Shown: in pieces, positions 1-8,707 of the stretch
Numbering within the stretch: the stretch's first letter is position 1
How the letters are laid out: each line of letters starts with the position of its first letter
Origin: Burkholderia sp. WSM2232
Lineage (GTDB): Bacteria > Pseudomonadota > Gammaproteobacteria > Burkholderiales > Burkholderiaceae
Direction of reading: 5' to 3'
NCBI RefSeq assembly: GCF_000472545.1
Contig: NZ_AWZV01000008.1
Span: 62,001-126,000, forward strand
DNA: 64,000 nucleotides
Notes under the pieces: generated by a model
Told to the model about the DNA's origin: nothing
Databases searched by the model: none
Seen by the model: the letters and a program-made list of their open reading frames with translations, nothing else
Made by a program: the position numbers and the translations under genes

Positions 1-1306
1 CGTACGTCACGACCACCAGCATGTTGTTCCACTGCGGGCTCTTCTGCAGATGCGAGATGACGTCGGCAATGTGCTGATCGCCCGAGGCGACGTCCGTGTA
101 ACCCGGATGCTCGTTCAGGTTGCCCTGCGGCTTGTAGAACGTCACTTGCGGTAGCTTGCCGCTGTCGATCGCCTTGATGAACTCCGAGCCGCCTACGCCG
201 CCGTCGAGCAGGTGCTGAGCGCGGTTCGCGGTGCCCGGCGCCAGATCCGCGAAATAGTTGAACGGCTGATGATGCGGCTGGAAGTTCGGCGTGCTCAGAT
301 TCGCGCCGTAGATGACATTCGACGTGCCGTTTTGCGCCGCCGACAGCGCCGCGCCCCACGCGCCGCCATACCACGCCCAGGACACCTTGGCATTGTTCAG
401 CAGATCGCCGATGTGAGTCTGCGTCTGCGCCGGCAAAGTAGTAGCCGCGGCCGGATCGGCGAGGTTGGCGTCGCCGCCCGCAGCCGCCTTGTTGCCGCTT
501 GGCTGATACGGCGGCTGCATCGTGTTGACCGCGTAGAAGTCAGGCGTGAGGTTGCCCGACAGCACGAATTTCGACGGGCCGTTGAGCGCCGAAGCCGGCG
601 AGTTCGACGCGAGCTTGAGCGTCACGCCGTCGCTTTCGACTGCCGAGATCGAGCCGGCCGCCGGGCTCTTGTCGGCGTTCGGGTAGACCGGCGTGCACGC
701 GCACACGAGCCACTGGTGATTGAGGAACGAGCCGCCGAACGCGCCCATGAAGAAGTTGTCCGCGAGCGTGTATTGCTGGGCGATTTTCCACAGCGGCAGC
801 TTGTCGGCATCGAGCGTGTAATGGCCCATGACGAGTCCGCCAGAATCGGCCCACGCAGCGAACTTGTCGTTCTTGCCGCCGTCGATCTGCATCTGGTTTT
901 CATAGAAGCGGTGATACAGGTCGCGCGTCGTCGCGGTGATCGGCGTGTTGAAACCGTTGGGGTCGTCGATCGCGAACGGGCTGTTCGGCAAATTGGCCGT
1001 CATCGCTTGCGTGACGACCGGCGTCACGCCGGTCTGCGTGAGGCCGTTCCAGACCTGGGGCAGCGTGGCGAGCGTCGAGCCGTCGCGGTCCAACTGCTTC
1101 GCGGCCGCCGCACTGACGTTCTGCAGACCGTTCGCGCCCGGAAAATTGCCGTACAGGTTGTCGAAGCTGCGGTTTTCCGCGTAGATCACCACGACTGTCT
1201 TGATCGACGTGATGTCCGGCTGGGTGACTTCGTTGCCGCCGCATGCGTAAAGGGTGAGCGCTGCGGCGATCGCCAGCGGCGTCGCGCAGATCAGTTTCTT
1301 GTTCAT
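1..1306 (-). CDS. acid phosphatase / phosphoesterase lipoprotein (AcpA-like), 3' end outside window
   Basis: Predicted exported phosphomonoesterase of the phosphoesterase (PF04185) group that includes AcpA-type acid phosphatases and phospholipases C. The start at 1306 gives a short signal segment ending in a lipobox-like LYAC followed by GGN, so lipid anchoring is likely. The family's N-terminal metal/nucleophile region is visible as VVVIYAENRSFDNLYG near residue 37, and PQGNLNEHPGYTDV and DQHIADV lie towards the left edge. About 435 residues are present and the frame is still open at base 1, so the C-terminus is missing. The gene is divergent from a di-haem peroxidase. A (GA)8 tract covers its Shine-Dalgarno region, and a Pho-box-like array lies about 150 bp upstream, which suggests phosphate control (inference). 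Acid phosphatase versus phospholipase C substrate choice cannot be settled from sequence. Confidence 0.85.
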   Translation of the reverse strand, partial: MNKKLICATPLAIAAALTLYACGGNEVTQPDITSIKTVVVIYAENRSFDNLYGNFPGANGLQNVSAAAAKQLDRDGSTLATLPQVWNGLTQTGVTPVVTQAMTANLPNSPFAIDDPNGFNTPITATTRDLYHRFYENQMQIDGGKNDKFAAWADSGGLVMGHYTLDADKLPLWKIAQQYTLADNFFMGAFGGSFLNHQWLVCACTPVYPNADKSPAAGSISAVESDGVTLKLASNSPASALNGPSKFVLSGNLTPDFYAVNTMQPPYQPSGNKAAAGGDANLADPAAATTLPAQTQTHIGDLLNNAKVSWAWYGGAWGAALSAAQNGTSNVIYGANLSTPNFQPHHQPFNYFADLAPGTANRAQHLLDGGVGGSEFIKAIDSGKLPQVTFYKPQGNLNEHPGYTDVASGDQHIADVISHLQKSPQWNNMLVVVTY

Positions 1307-1315
1307 TGATGCAGT

Positions 1316-1331
1316 TCTCTCTCTCTCTCTC
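1316..1331 (-). repeat. (GA)8 dinucleotide tract in phosphatase leader
   Basis: Eight perfect TC units on the plus strand, read as GA on the coding strand of the acid phosphatase. The tract lies 10-25 bases before its start codon, where the ribosome binding site should be. No other purine-rich Shine-Dalgarno is present, so the tract itself probably provides it. Confidence 0.8.
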
Positions 1332-1451
1332 GTTGGGGACGGGCCGAGTGCAGCGCCTCTCTGTGACCGCCCGCGAAAGTGTGGCGACATAATTTGACAG
1401 AACGATGTATTCATTACGGATCGCTTCTAGTCGACGATAGCCGTCGGCTGG

Positions 1452-1480
1452 ATGTCATTTCAACGACATACGAATGACAT
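1452..1480 (-). promoter_or_regulatory. candidate Pho box upstream of acid phosphatase
   Basis: Read on the minus strand, three 7-mers ATGTCAT, ATGTCGT and ATGACAT follow each other with a strict 11-bp period. The known PhoB box is made of CTGTCAT-like 7-mers with the same 11-bp period. A TATCGT hexamer, a possible -10, lies 12 bp further downstream towards the phosphatase (1434-1439). The outer units also form an 8-bp inverted repeat. The site is seen directly; PhoB binding is inferred. Confidence 0.45.
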
Positions 1481-1520
1481 ACGCTCGCGGACTTCGATAT
1501 CGCAGATTCACATCATTCAT

Positions 1521-3026
1521 ATGCGGCTCGGTCTGACGGGGATCCTGCACACAACAGCGCGTCTAACAGCGCGACAAGGCGCGAGGCCGGGGCCAGCGCA
1601 TCGAGCTTGCGCACGCCTGCTGACGGCGGCCTTCGGGGTCGTCGCAATGAGCGCGAGTCTCGCGGGCTGCAATTCCGGCGCTCCGGCGGCGGCAGCGCAG
1701 GCGGGTGCAAGCGGCGTGGGGGCGTTGGTGGAGAGGGGCGCGTTGGTGGAGAGGGGCGCGTCGGCGGTCCAGGCGGCGGCGCTCGATGCGGCTCGGCCCG
1801 TGGCGCTCAAGGTGGCGCATGAAACGCTTCACGACGCGGCTCATGAAACGCCTCGTGAAGCGGCTCACGACGCGGTGCAAGGCGGCCAGACGCGCGCGCA
1901 GGTCTACGAGGCCGTGCGCAGGATGACCGCGCTCGGCAAGCAGTTGTTCTTCGACCCTTCGTTATCCGGCTCGGGCAAGCTAGCGTGCGCGTCGTGCCAC
2001 AGCCCCGAGCACGCGTTTTCGCCCGCCAACGCGTTGTCCGTGCAACTGGGCGGCAGCGACATGCATCGCACTGGCATGCGCGCGGCGCCGACGCTCAAGT
2101 ATCTGCAGTCGGTGCCGGCATTCGCCGAGCACTATCACGAGTCCGATGACGAAGGCGACGAAAGCGTCGACGCCGGTCCCACCGGCGGCCTGACGTGGGA
2201 TGGTCGCGTCGATCGCGGCAGCGACCAGGCGCGCATTCCGCTGTTGTCGTCGTTCGAGATGGGCAGTTCGCCGGCCAGGGTCACCGCGGCAGTGAAGGCC
2301 GCGCCATACGCGGCGGATTTTCGCGCGGCCTTCGGCGAACATATTTTCGATAGCGACGACGCCACCTTCAAGGCGGTCCTGCAAGCGCTCGAAACGTTCG
2401 AGCAGACGCCGGAACTCTTTTATCCGTACAGCAGCAAATACGACGCCTATCTGGCAGGCAAGACGCAGCTCACGAAAGCCGAGTTGCACGGCCTCGAGCT
2501 TTTCAACGACGAAAAGAAGGGCAATTGCGCGAGTTGCCACATCAGCCAGCGCACGCTGGACGGCGCGCCGCCGCAGTTCAGCGACTTCGGTCTGATTGCG
2601 ATCGGCGTGCCGCGCAATCGCGCGCTGCCAGTGAACCGCGATCCCCGTTTTCATGACCTCGGGGCGTGTGGTCCCGAGCGCACGGATCTCGCAGGACGCG
2701 CGGAGTTCTGCGGCATTTTCCGTACGCCGACGCTGCGCAACGTCGCGTTGAAAAAGAGCTTCTTCCACAATGGCATCTATCACTCGCTCGAACAGGTGCT
2801 GCACTTCTATGCCGAGCGCGACACGAATCCCGAGAAGTTTTATCCCGTCGTGAAAGGCAAGGTGCAGAAGTTCGACGATCTGCCGCAACGCTATTGGGCG
2901 AATCTGAATACGGAGCCGCCGTTCGACCGCAAGCCGGGCGACAAGCCCGCGTTGAATGACGCCGAGATCAAGGACGTGGTGGCGTTTCTGAACACGCTCA
3001 CTGATGGATATAAAGCAGGAAATTGA
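1521..3026 (+). CDS. di-haem cytochrome c peroxidase family lipoprotein (CcpA/MauG-like)
   Basis: Periplasmic c-type cytochrome of the bacterial cytochrome c peroxidase/MauG family. Two CASCH haem-attachment motifs are present at about residues 156 and 336, with the family's conserved GLTWDGRVDRG and FRTPTLRNVALKKSFFHNG stretches between and after them. The N-terminus has a hydrophobic segment with a lipobox-like SLAGC near residue 50, so it is probably lipid-anchored. The frame is open back to 1452, but that ATG overlaps the Pho-box-like array; 1521 is the next ATG and has no good ribosome site, so the start is uncertain. Between lipobox and haem domain is a repetitive linker: two ALVERG units, then AHETLHDA/AHETPREA units. 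Substrate could be H2O2 (peroxidase) or a protein partner (MauG-like). Confidence 0.85.
   Translation: MRLGLTGILHTTARLTARQGARPGPAHRACARLLTAAFGVVAMSASLAGCNSGAPAAAAQAGASGVGALVERGALVERGASAVQAAALDAARPVALKVAHETLHDAAHETPREAAHDAVQGGQTRAQVYEAVRRMTALGKQLFFDPSLSGSGKLACASCHSPEHAFSPANALSVQLGGSDMHRTGMRAAPTLKYLQSVPAFAEHYHESDDEGDESVDAGPTGGLTWDGRVDRGSDQARIPLLSSFEMGSSPARVTAAVKAAPYAADFRAAFGEHIFDSDDATFKAVLQALETFEQTPELFYPYSSKYDAYLAGKTQLTKAELHGLELFNDEKKGNCASCHISQRTLDGAPPQFSDFGLIAIGVPRNRALPVNRDPRFHDLGACGPERTDLAGRAEFCGIFRTPTLRNVALKKSFFHNGIYHSLEQVLHFYAERDTNPEKFYPVVKGKVQKFDDLPQRYWANLNTEPPFDRKPGDKPALNDAEIKDVVAFLNTLTDGYKAGN
1722..1757 (+). repeat. two perfect 18-bp tandem repeats inside the peroxidase linker
   Basis: Two identical 18-bp units encode ALVERG twice. 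A second, imperfect 24-bp repeat family follows at 1815-1874 and encodes AHETLHDA, AHETPREA and a partial AHDA. Both keep the reading frame. Confidence 0.85.
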
Positions 3027-3097
3027 GGACTCGGCGTCGCTGGGAAGGCGTGTGTGCGAAGCCGGCCCGAGGTGATTGACGGTGGTACTGCGCCAGT

Positions 3098-3337
3098 TCA
3101 GACGCGCGCGTCGGCGAGAATGCAGTAGCAGGCGGAAAGCAGCAGTGCGAAGGAGATGAGCAGGCACGCCATGCCAACGCGAGTCAGGAAGTTGGGCCAG
3201 CGCGGGCGGCGGAGCCCGTCGATGCGCACGATGGGCCGCGCGAGGCCGGGGTCGCGCCGCAGCGCCACGGGCACGAGCGCGACGCAAAGCAGCGCGAGTG
3301 TGACGGCGACGGTTTCCAGCGCAATGGGCAGTTCCAT
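3098..3337 (-). CDS. small two-segment membrane protein, function unknown
   Basis: A 79-residue reading frame starting at the ATG at 3337. It has two hydrophobic segments: residues about 8-27 (ALETVAVTLALLCVALVPVAL) and about 54-72 (MACLLISFALLLSACYC). A basic stretch PRWPNF lies between them. The frame stays open upstream to 3520, but that part runs through a 12-bp repeat and is probably not coding. I do not recognise the family. The gene is convergent with the peroxidase gene, 71 bp away. It is supported by its membrane-protein composition rather than by homology. Confidence 0.5.
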   Translation of the reverse strand: MELPIALETVAVTLALLCVALVPVALRRDPGLARPIVRIDGLRRPRWPNFLTRVGMACLLISFALLLSACYCILADARV

Positions 3338-3484
3338 GATGGGGTGTGGTTTGAAGTGATTTGGCGCTAACGCGAGGTACGGCCAATCATAGAAAGGCGC
3401 GCCGCCTGGAGCTATGGGACCCATCCTAAAAATGGGGAAGCTCGCGTCGTCACTGTCAGCGGGCGCTTTCATTCCTACCCCCGC

Positions 3485-3520
3485 CGTCACCCGCACCGTC
3501 ACCCGCACCGTCACCCGCAC
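3485..3520. repeat. three perfect 12-bp tandem repeats
   Basis: Unit CGTCACCCGCAC repeated three times without error, in the region between the divergent small membrane protein and the exported surface-antigen-like protein. Confidence 0.9.
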
Positions 3521-3627
3521 CGCGCGGCCAGGCCGTCACGCACGGCATGCTATGCTTTTGGGGTCCAGATCGCGGGGCGCCGCGAGCGCGCCACGACCGC
3601 CCGAAACGTTTCCGAGGAGAACCCTTC

Positions 3628-4017
3628 ATGTCGATGAGAACCCGTGCCTTCCGTCAACTGACTGTCGCAGGTTTGCTGCTTGGCGCGGCAATTGGCGCGC
3701 AGGCGGCTAACCTCGGCTTTCTGAACGACACGCCGATCACCTACATGAAGCAGCGCGATGTCGACTCGATCAAGCAGGCCGTGTTCGCCGCGCTCGATGA
3801 AAAGCAGGACGGCGAAAGCGCCAACTGGGTCAACGAAGGCACTCGCAACAGCGTGAAGATCGACGCCACCATCAATGTCGTGCGCACGACAAAGGACGGC
3901 GAGCGCACCTGTCGGGATCTGGGCGTCGTGCTCAATGCAAAGGGGCAGTCGATGAACCTGCGCCCGCAGTTCTGCCGGGAGGGCAGCGGCAAATGGCAAC
4001 TGCAGAAAAAGCGCTGA
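3628..4017 (+). CDS. exported protein with 17-kDa-surface-antigen-like C-terminal domain
   Basis: A 129-residue secreted protein. The start at 3628 is set by AGGAGA at 3615-3620 with 7-bp spacing. Residues 1-25 form a clear Sec signal peptide (TVAGLLLGAAIGAQA before AAN). The mature part (DVDSIKQAVFAALD, WVNEGTRNSVKI, CRDLGVVLN, FCREGSGKWQL) resembles the C-terminal domain of RT0821/Lpp0805-type surface proteins, with two cysteines positioned to form a disulphide. This family is found in the envelope and has no assigned biochemical activity. The next gene, a Nudix hydrolase on the same strand, begins 82 bp later and may share the transcript. Confidence 0.65.
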   Translation: MSMRTRAFRQLTVAGLLLGAAIGAQAANLGFLNDTPITYMKQRDVDSIKQAVFAALDEKQDGESANWVNEGTRNSVKIDATINVVRTTKDGERTCRDLGVVLNAKGQSMNLRPQFCREGSGKWQLQKKR

Positions 4018-4099
4018 GCACGCGCCGCGTCGCGGGAACGCGCGCGCGCGGCGTGCCGGCGCACGCGCAAGCCGCGCGCCGCGCGGGCTCCGACACGCG

Positions 4100-4549
4100 A
4101 TGAGCCCGCGCGTCGTTTCATGCGGCATCGTCCTGCTTGATCCCGCAGGGCGCGTGCTACTCGCACATGCCACGGAGACCTCGCACTGGGACATTCCGAA
4201 AGGCCACGGCGAAGAGGGCGAGGCGCCGCACGTCACCGCGCTGCGCGAGATGGTCGAGGAGACCGGCATCGCGTTAAAAGCCGAGCGCCTGAAAGACCTG
4301 GGCCTGTTTGTTTATCGCCGCGACAAGGACCTGCACCTGTTCGCCGCGCGCGCCACCGCGGATGAACTCGACCTCGGTTCCTGCACCTGCACGTCGCTGT
4401 TTCCGCGCCGCTCGGACGGCACGTTGATTCCCGAAATGGACGCGTATCGCTGGACCGCGCCCGACGAGGTGGAAAAGTACGCCAGCCGCAGCCTCGCGCG
4501 ACTTTTCCACACCACGCTTTCGCTGACGGAACTGCATCGCTCGCTATAG
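4100..4549 (+). CDS. Nudix hydrolase
   Basis: A 149-residue single-domain Nudix pyrophosphohydrolase. A complete Nudix box (G-x5-E-x7-REUxEExGU) runs from GHGEEGE to REMVEETGI at about residues 35-57, so the metal-binding glutamates are intact. The core WDIPKGHGEEGE and the diadenosine-tetraphosphate-hydrolase-like ending (DAYRWTAPDEVEKY) are compatible with a nucleoside-diphosphate-X or Ap4A-type substrate, but the specificity is not readable. It sits between the exported protein and the convergent glnS terminator. Confidence 0.85.
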   Translation: MSPRVVSCGIVLLDPAGRVLLAHATETSHWDIPKGHGEEGEAPHVTALREMVEETGIALKAERLKDLGLFVYRRDKDLHLFAARATADELDLGSCTCTSLFPRRSDGTLIPEMDAYRWTAPDEVEKYASRSLARLFHTTLSLTELHRSL

Positions 4550-4640
4550 CGGCGATCTAACCCGTTGCCGCAGTGATGAGTGCGAGCGCCCAGCGCCTTA
4601 CCGTCAGCCTGGAAGCGCTGAGCACCGTGCCGGAATCCGC

Positions 4641-4676
4641 AAACAAAAAAGCGTGCATCGGCAACCCGATGCACGC
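4641..4676 (-). terminator. intrinsic terminator of glnS
   Basis: A perfect 11-bp stem (4651-4661 with 4666-4676, 4-base loop) is followed on the minus strand by TTTTTTGTTT (4650-4641). It lies 48 bp beyond the glnS stop codon. Confidence 0.9.
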
Positions 4677-4723
4677 CCGATCCGACAAGCCGCTGCGCGA
4701 CTAACGCGCACTCATCCGTGGCT

Positions 4724-6433
4724 TTACGCCGGCTTGCCCCAACTGTCGCGCAAGCTCACGATCCGGTTGAACACCGGCTTGCCCGGTTGCGAATCGACAC
4801 GATCCGCGACGAAGTAGCCGTGCCGCTCGAACTGAAAACGCTGCTCCGGTAGCGCACCATGCGCGCCCGGTTCCAGGTAGGCGTTGACCACGCGCTTCGA
4901 GTCCGGGTTCAGCGCTTCCAGGAAATCGCGGCCGCCGGCATCCGGTTGCGGCTCCTTGAACAGACGGTCGTAGATGCGAACCTCGGCCGGGCATGCAGCC
5001 GCCGCGCTGACCCAGTGGATATTGCCCTTCACCTTGTAGTTGTTCGCGCCTTCGGTGCCCGACTTGCTGTCCGGGAAGTAGTTGCAATGCACCGCGACCA
5101 CGTTGCCGTTCTCGTCCTTCTCCGCCCCCGTGCATTCGATCACATAGCCGTAGCGCAGCCGCACCTTGTTGCCGGGAAACAGACGGAAATAGCCCTTTGG
5201 CGGCGTCTCCGTGAAGTCGTCGCGCTCGATCCACAGCTCGCGGGAAATCGGAAACTCGCGCACGCCCTGTTCCGGATGATGCGGATGCACCGGCGCGCTG
5301 CACGGCTCGGTCAGACCTTCGGGGAAGTTGTCGATGACGAGCTTCAGCGGGTCGAGCACTGCGGCGATGCGCGGCGCCTTTTCGTCGAGATCGTCGCGCA
5401 GCGCGCCTTCGAACACGCTCATGTCGATCCACGAGTCGACCTTGGTGACGCCAATGCGCTCGCAGAACAGCTGGATCGACTCGGGCGTGAAGCCGCGCCG
5501 CCGCACGCCGACAATGGTCGGCATGCGCGGGTCGTCCCAGCCGTCCACGTGGCCTTCGTTCACGAGTTGCAGCAGCTTGCGCTTGCTCGTGATCGCATAC
5601 GTGAGGTTCAGGCGCGAGAATTCGATTTGCTGCGGCAGCGGGCGCGTGAAAATGCCGGCTTCGGCAAGCTCGTTCAGAATCCAGTCGTACAACGGACGAT
5701 GGTCCTCGAATTCGAGCGTGCACAGCGAATGCGTGATGTTTTCGAGCGCGTCCGAAATACAGTGCGTGTAGTCGTACATCGGATACACGCACCATTTGTC
5801 GCCGGTGCGGTAGTGATGCGCGAAGCGGATGCGGTAGAGCACCGGATCGCGCATGTTGAAGTTCGGCGACGACATGTCGATCTTCGCGCGCAGCACGTGC
5901 TCGCCTTCCTTGAACTCGCCCGCCTTCATGCGGCGGAACAGATCGAGGTTTTCCTGCACGGAGCGTTCGCGAAAGGGCGAGGGCGTGCCGACTTCAGTCG
6001 CCGAGCCGCGGTTCGCGCGCATTTCTTCCGCCGACTGGCTGTCCACATACGCCTTGCCGCGCTCGATCAGCAGCTCGGCGAATTCGTACAGCTTGTCGTA
6101 GTAGTCGCTCGCGTAGTACAGGTGGTCCGTGCCGTCTTTCTGCCATTCGAAGCCGAGCCAGCGCACGGCGTCGATAATCGAATCGACGTATTCGACGCTT
6201 TCCTTTTCCGGATTGGTGTCGTCAAAGCGCAAATGGCACACGCCGCCGTAGCTGCGCGCCACGCCGAAGTTCAGGCAGATGCTCTTTGCGTGACCAATGT
6301 GCAGATAGCCGTTGGGCTCGGGCGGAAAGCGCGTTTCGACACGCTGACTCCACTTGCCGGTGCGGTTGTCGTCGTCAATGATGTTGCGGATGAAATTGGA
6401 TGCCGCTGGCGCGTCGTTGCGTTCGGTATTCAT
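4724..6433 (-). CDS. glnS: glutaminyl-tRNA synthetase
   Basis: Charges tRNA-Gln with glutamine in the cytoplasm. 569 residues from the ATG at 6433, close to the 554 of the E. coli enzyme. Class I signatures are present: [15 protein letters not shown] (HIGH motif, about residue 40) and the KMSKS equivalent SKRKLLQ (about residue 270). The GlnRS-typical [11 protein letters not shown] and [15 protein letters not shown] follow. The C-terminal beta-barrel anticodon domain reads through [20 protein letters not shown]. Having a true GlnRS is normal for Burkholderiales and does not exclude a parallel GatCAB route. The frame is open 42 bp further upstream, but that extension is poorly conserved-looking. 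Ends at a strong intrinsic terminator. Confidence 0.97.
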   Translation of the reverse strand: MNTERNDAPAASNFIRNIIDDDNRTGKWSQRVETRFPPEPNGYLHIGHAKSICLNFGVARSYGGVCHLRFDDTNPEKESVEYVDSIIDAVRWLGFEWQKDGTDHLYYASDYYDKLYEFAELLIERGKAYVDSQSAEEMRANRGSATEVGTPSPFRERSVQENLDLFRRMKAGEFKEGEHVLRAKIDMSSPNFNMRDPVLYRIRFAHHYRTGDKWCVYPMYDYTHCISDALENITHSLCTLEFEDHRPLYDWILNELAEAGIFTRPLPQQIEFSRLNLTYAITSKRKLLQLVNEGHVDGWDDPRMPTIVGVRRRGFTPESIQLFCERIGVTKVDSWIDMSVFEGALRDDLDEKAPRIAAVLDPLKLVIDNFPEGLTEPCSAPVHPHHPEQGVREFPISRELWIERDDFTETPPKGYFRLFPGNKVRLRYGYVIECTGAEKDENGNVVAVHCNYFPDSKSGTEGANNYKVKGNIHWVSAAAACPAEVRIYDRLFKEPQPDAGGRDFLEALNPDSKRVVNAYLEPGAHGALPEQRFQFERHGYFVADRVDSQPGKPVFNRIVSLRDSWGKPA

Positions 6434-6850
6434 GCGAGATGGTGAAAGTCTGTCGGGGGCGCGTGGTGCGCCCACTTATCCAGCAATTCTACCTGACGAG
6501 ACTGGATGCGGCAGGGAATGCGCCGGCGCACCGACGCCCAGGCGGGTTTCGTGGTGCGTTCGCTGCGAAGCGGCGCGGTGGCTCGCGTGCGGCATCATGT
6601 CATGGCGCGCTGTAACAGGAGGTAAATCGGTTTGTTCCGGCGCGCACGAGCGACTTAGCATCCGAGCGGCGCGCCTGCGGGCCGCCACGGCACCTGGCAC
6701 GGCTGCGCCGCGCTCGGGTTCGCGCGCACCGTACCGCCGTCGCCCGCTTGCACCGGCCTTTTGCGGATCGTGCACCGTGGCGCCCCTGGTGTGTCCTCGG
6801 TTTTGCCCTCGGTTTCCCGTCAGTTTGTCCTCAGTGCCGGAGTTTTTCGG
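6434..6850. other. intergenic region between divergent glnS and ggt
   Basis: 417 bp without a convincing gene. It must hold the promoters of glnS and of the gamma-glutamyltranspeptidase, but I see no hexamer pair close to consensus. It contains an isolated perfect ribosome-site-like AGGAGGT (6617-6623) not followed by a usable start codon. Confidence 0.5.
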
Positions 6851-8617
6851 ATGCCAATGCCGACGTACGACGCGCCTCGCGCGCCTGATGCCTTCGCCTT
6901 TGCCTTCACCTTTTCCGCGGCACGCATTGCGCCCGCCGTGCTGATGGTCGCAGTCGCCGCCGCCGTGCTAGCGCCGGCTTCGGCGCTCGCGCGGACGGCT
7001 GTGCCCAAAGCGCTGTTCGATGCATCCGCAGTCGCGACTCCCGACCGCTACAGCGCCGATGCCGCGCAGCAGATCTTCGCCGCCGGCGGCAACGCGGTCG
7101 ATGCGGCGGTGGCCATCGCCTTCACGCTCGCGGTGACCCGGCCCGATGCGGGCAATCTCGGCGGCGGCGGATTCATGACGCTGTTCGTCGACGGCAAGCC
7201 GTATTTTCTCGACTACCGCGAGCGGGCGCCGCAGCAGGCGACCCGCGACATGTATCTGGACGATAAAGGCAACGCAGTGCCGGGCATGAGCGCAGTGGGC
7301 CATCGCGCGGTGGCGGTGCCGGGCACCGTCGACGGCATGTGGCAGGCGCAGCAGCGTTTCGGCAAGCTGAAATGGAAACAGGTGCTCGCACCCGCCATCC
7401 GTTACGCGACCGAGGGCTTTCAGGTCGACCCCTGGCTGCAGCAACGGCGCGACGCAACAGCGAAGAATTTCGCCGGCAAGACCAATTTCGACGCCTATTT
7501 CGCGAGCCTGAAAGCCGGCACCACGTTCCGCCAGCCGGAGCTCGCGCAAACCCTTTCGCGCATTGCGAGCGACGGCGGCCGCGAGTTCTACGAAGGACGC
7601 ACCGCAGGTCTGATCGCGCAGCAGATGTACGGCCACGGTCTCGTCACGAAGGCCGATTTGCAGCAGTACAAGGCTGTCTGGCGCCAACCGCTCATGGCTG
7701 AGTGGAACGGTTACGAGGTGCTCACCGCGCCGCCGCCGAGCTCGGGCGGTGTAGGCCTGATCCAGATGCTGAAGATGAAGGCCCATCTGCAGCAGGCATT
7801 CGACGGCCTCGAACTGAATTCCGCACCGTACATTCATCTGATCGCACAGATCGAAGATCGTGTGTTTGCCGACCGGCAGCAATATATCGGCGACCCGGAC
7901 TCGTACAAACTGCCCGTCGACAAACTGCTCGCCGACGCCTATCTCGCCCGACGCGCGGACGAAGTCAAAACAGACGAAGTGCCGGGCGCGGCGGCGATCA
8001 AGCCCGGCCTTGGCGACGCGCCGCCCGAGAAGGCGCAGACGACGCACTTCTCGGTGGTGGACAAGTGGGGCAACGCGGTGTCGAACACCACCACGCTCGA
8101 CGGCGAATTCGGCTCGGGCGTCGTTGTAGACGGCGCCGGCTTCCTGCTGAACGACGCGATGGACGACTTCGTGACGAGGCCCACTGCCTCGGGCGAGTCA
8201 ACCGCAAGCGGCGCGGATCTGAACACGGTGTTGGCTGGCCGCCGCCCGCTTTCGTCGATGACGCCGACCATCGTGCTGAAGGACAACAAGGTGTCGCTCG
8301 TGATCGGCACGCCGGGCGGCTCGCGTATTCTGACCTCCATTTTTCAGGTCATGACCGATCTCTACGACTTCGACATGACACCCGCGGACGCGCTCGCGGC
8401 CATGCGCTTTCACCACCAGTTGCTGCCGCAAAAGACGATCTACTTCGAACCCTACCGCCCGGTTGCCGGCGAACTCGCTGCGCAGTTGCAAGCGCTGGGC
8501 TATGTGCTGGAGGGACAGTCGTTCAACGGCGATGTGCAGATCATCCGCATCAACGACACGACGCTCGAGCCGGCTGCCGATCCTCGTGGCATGGGCGTCG
8601 GCCGCGTGATACGGTGA
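6851..8617 (+). CDS. ggt: gamma-glutamyltranspeptidase
   Basis: Periplasmic Ntn-hydrolase that removes or transfers the gamma-glutamyl group of glutathione and related compounds. 588 residues from the ATG at 6851 (a second in-frame ATG is at 6857). A long hydrophobic signal segment ends near ASALA, residues about 30-45. The autoprocessing site is visible as AQ|TTHFSVVDKWGNAVS: Thr397 becomes the N-terminal nucleophile of the small subunit, as Thr391 does in E. coli. The small-subunit features LLNDAMDDF and RRPLSSMTPTIVLKD (oxyanion serines) and the large-subunit GGNAVDAAVA, NLGGGGFM and ELAQTLSRIA motifs are intact. It is followed 90 bp later by a serine hydrolase on the same strand. Confidence 0.96.
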   Translation: MPMPTYDAPRAPDAFAFAFTFSAARIAPAVLMVAVAAAVLAPASALARTAVPKALFDASAVATPDRYSADAAQQIFAAGGNAVDAAVAIAFTLAVTRPDAGNLGGGGFMTLFVDGKPYFLDYRERAPQQATRDMYLDDKGNAVPGMSAVGHRAVAVPGTVDGMWQAQQRFGKLKWKQVLAPAIRYATEGFQVDPWLQQRRDATAKNFAGKTNFDAYFASLKAGTTFRQPELAQTLSRIASDGGREFYEGRTAGLIAQQMYGHGLVTKADLQQYKAVWRQPLMAEWNGYEVLTAPPPSSGGVGLIQMLKMKAHLQQAFDGLELNSAPYIHLIAQIEDRVFADRQQYIGDPDSYKLPVDKLLADAYLARRADEVKTDEVPGAAAIKPGLGDAPPEKAQTTHFSVVDKWGNAVSNTTTLDGEFGSGVVVDGAGFLLNDAMDDFVTRPTASGESTASGADLNTVLAGRRPLSSMTPTIVLKDNKVSLVIGTPGGSRILTSIFQVMTDLYDFDMTPADALAAMRFHHQLLPQKTIYFEPYRPVAGELAAQLQALGYVLEGQSFNGDVQIIRINDTTLEPAADPRGMGVGRVIR

Positions 8618-8707
8618 GCGCGTTGGAAAGGGCCGGGCCGCGGCGGGCTGTAGCGGTTGCCCACCCTTGCAGGCCATATCGCCAAAAACAAAGTTACGGG
8701 GAATACC

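Noticed and set aside
1980..3386. 468-codon minus-strand frame opposite the cytochrome peroxidase
   Set aside because: Antisense shadow; the plus strand carries both haem motifs.
4859..6445. Long plus-strand open frame (528 codons) opposite glnS
   Set aside because: Arg/Val/Leu-rich composition typical of the antisense frame of a GC-rich gene; glnS on the other strand has full motif support.
6617..6623. Perfect AGGAGGT suggesting a hidden small gene
   Set aside because: No start codon at proper distance yields more than a few codons before a stop.
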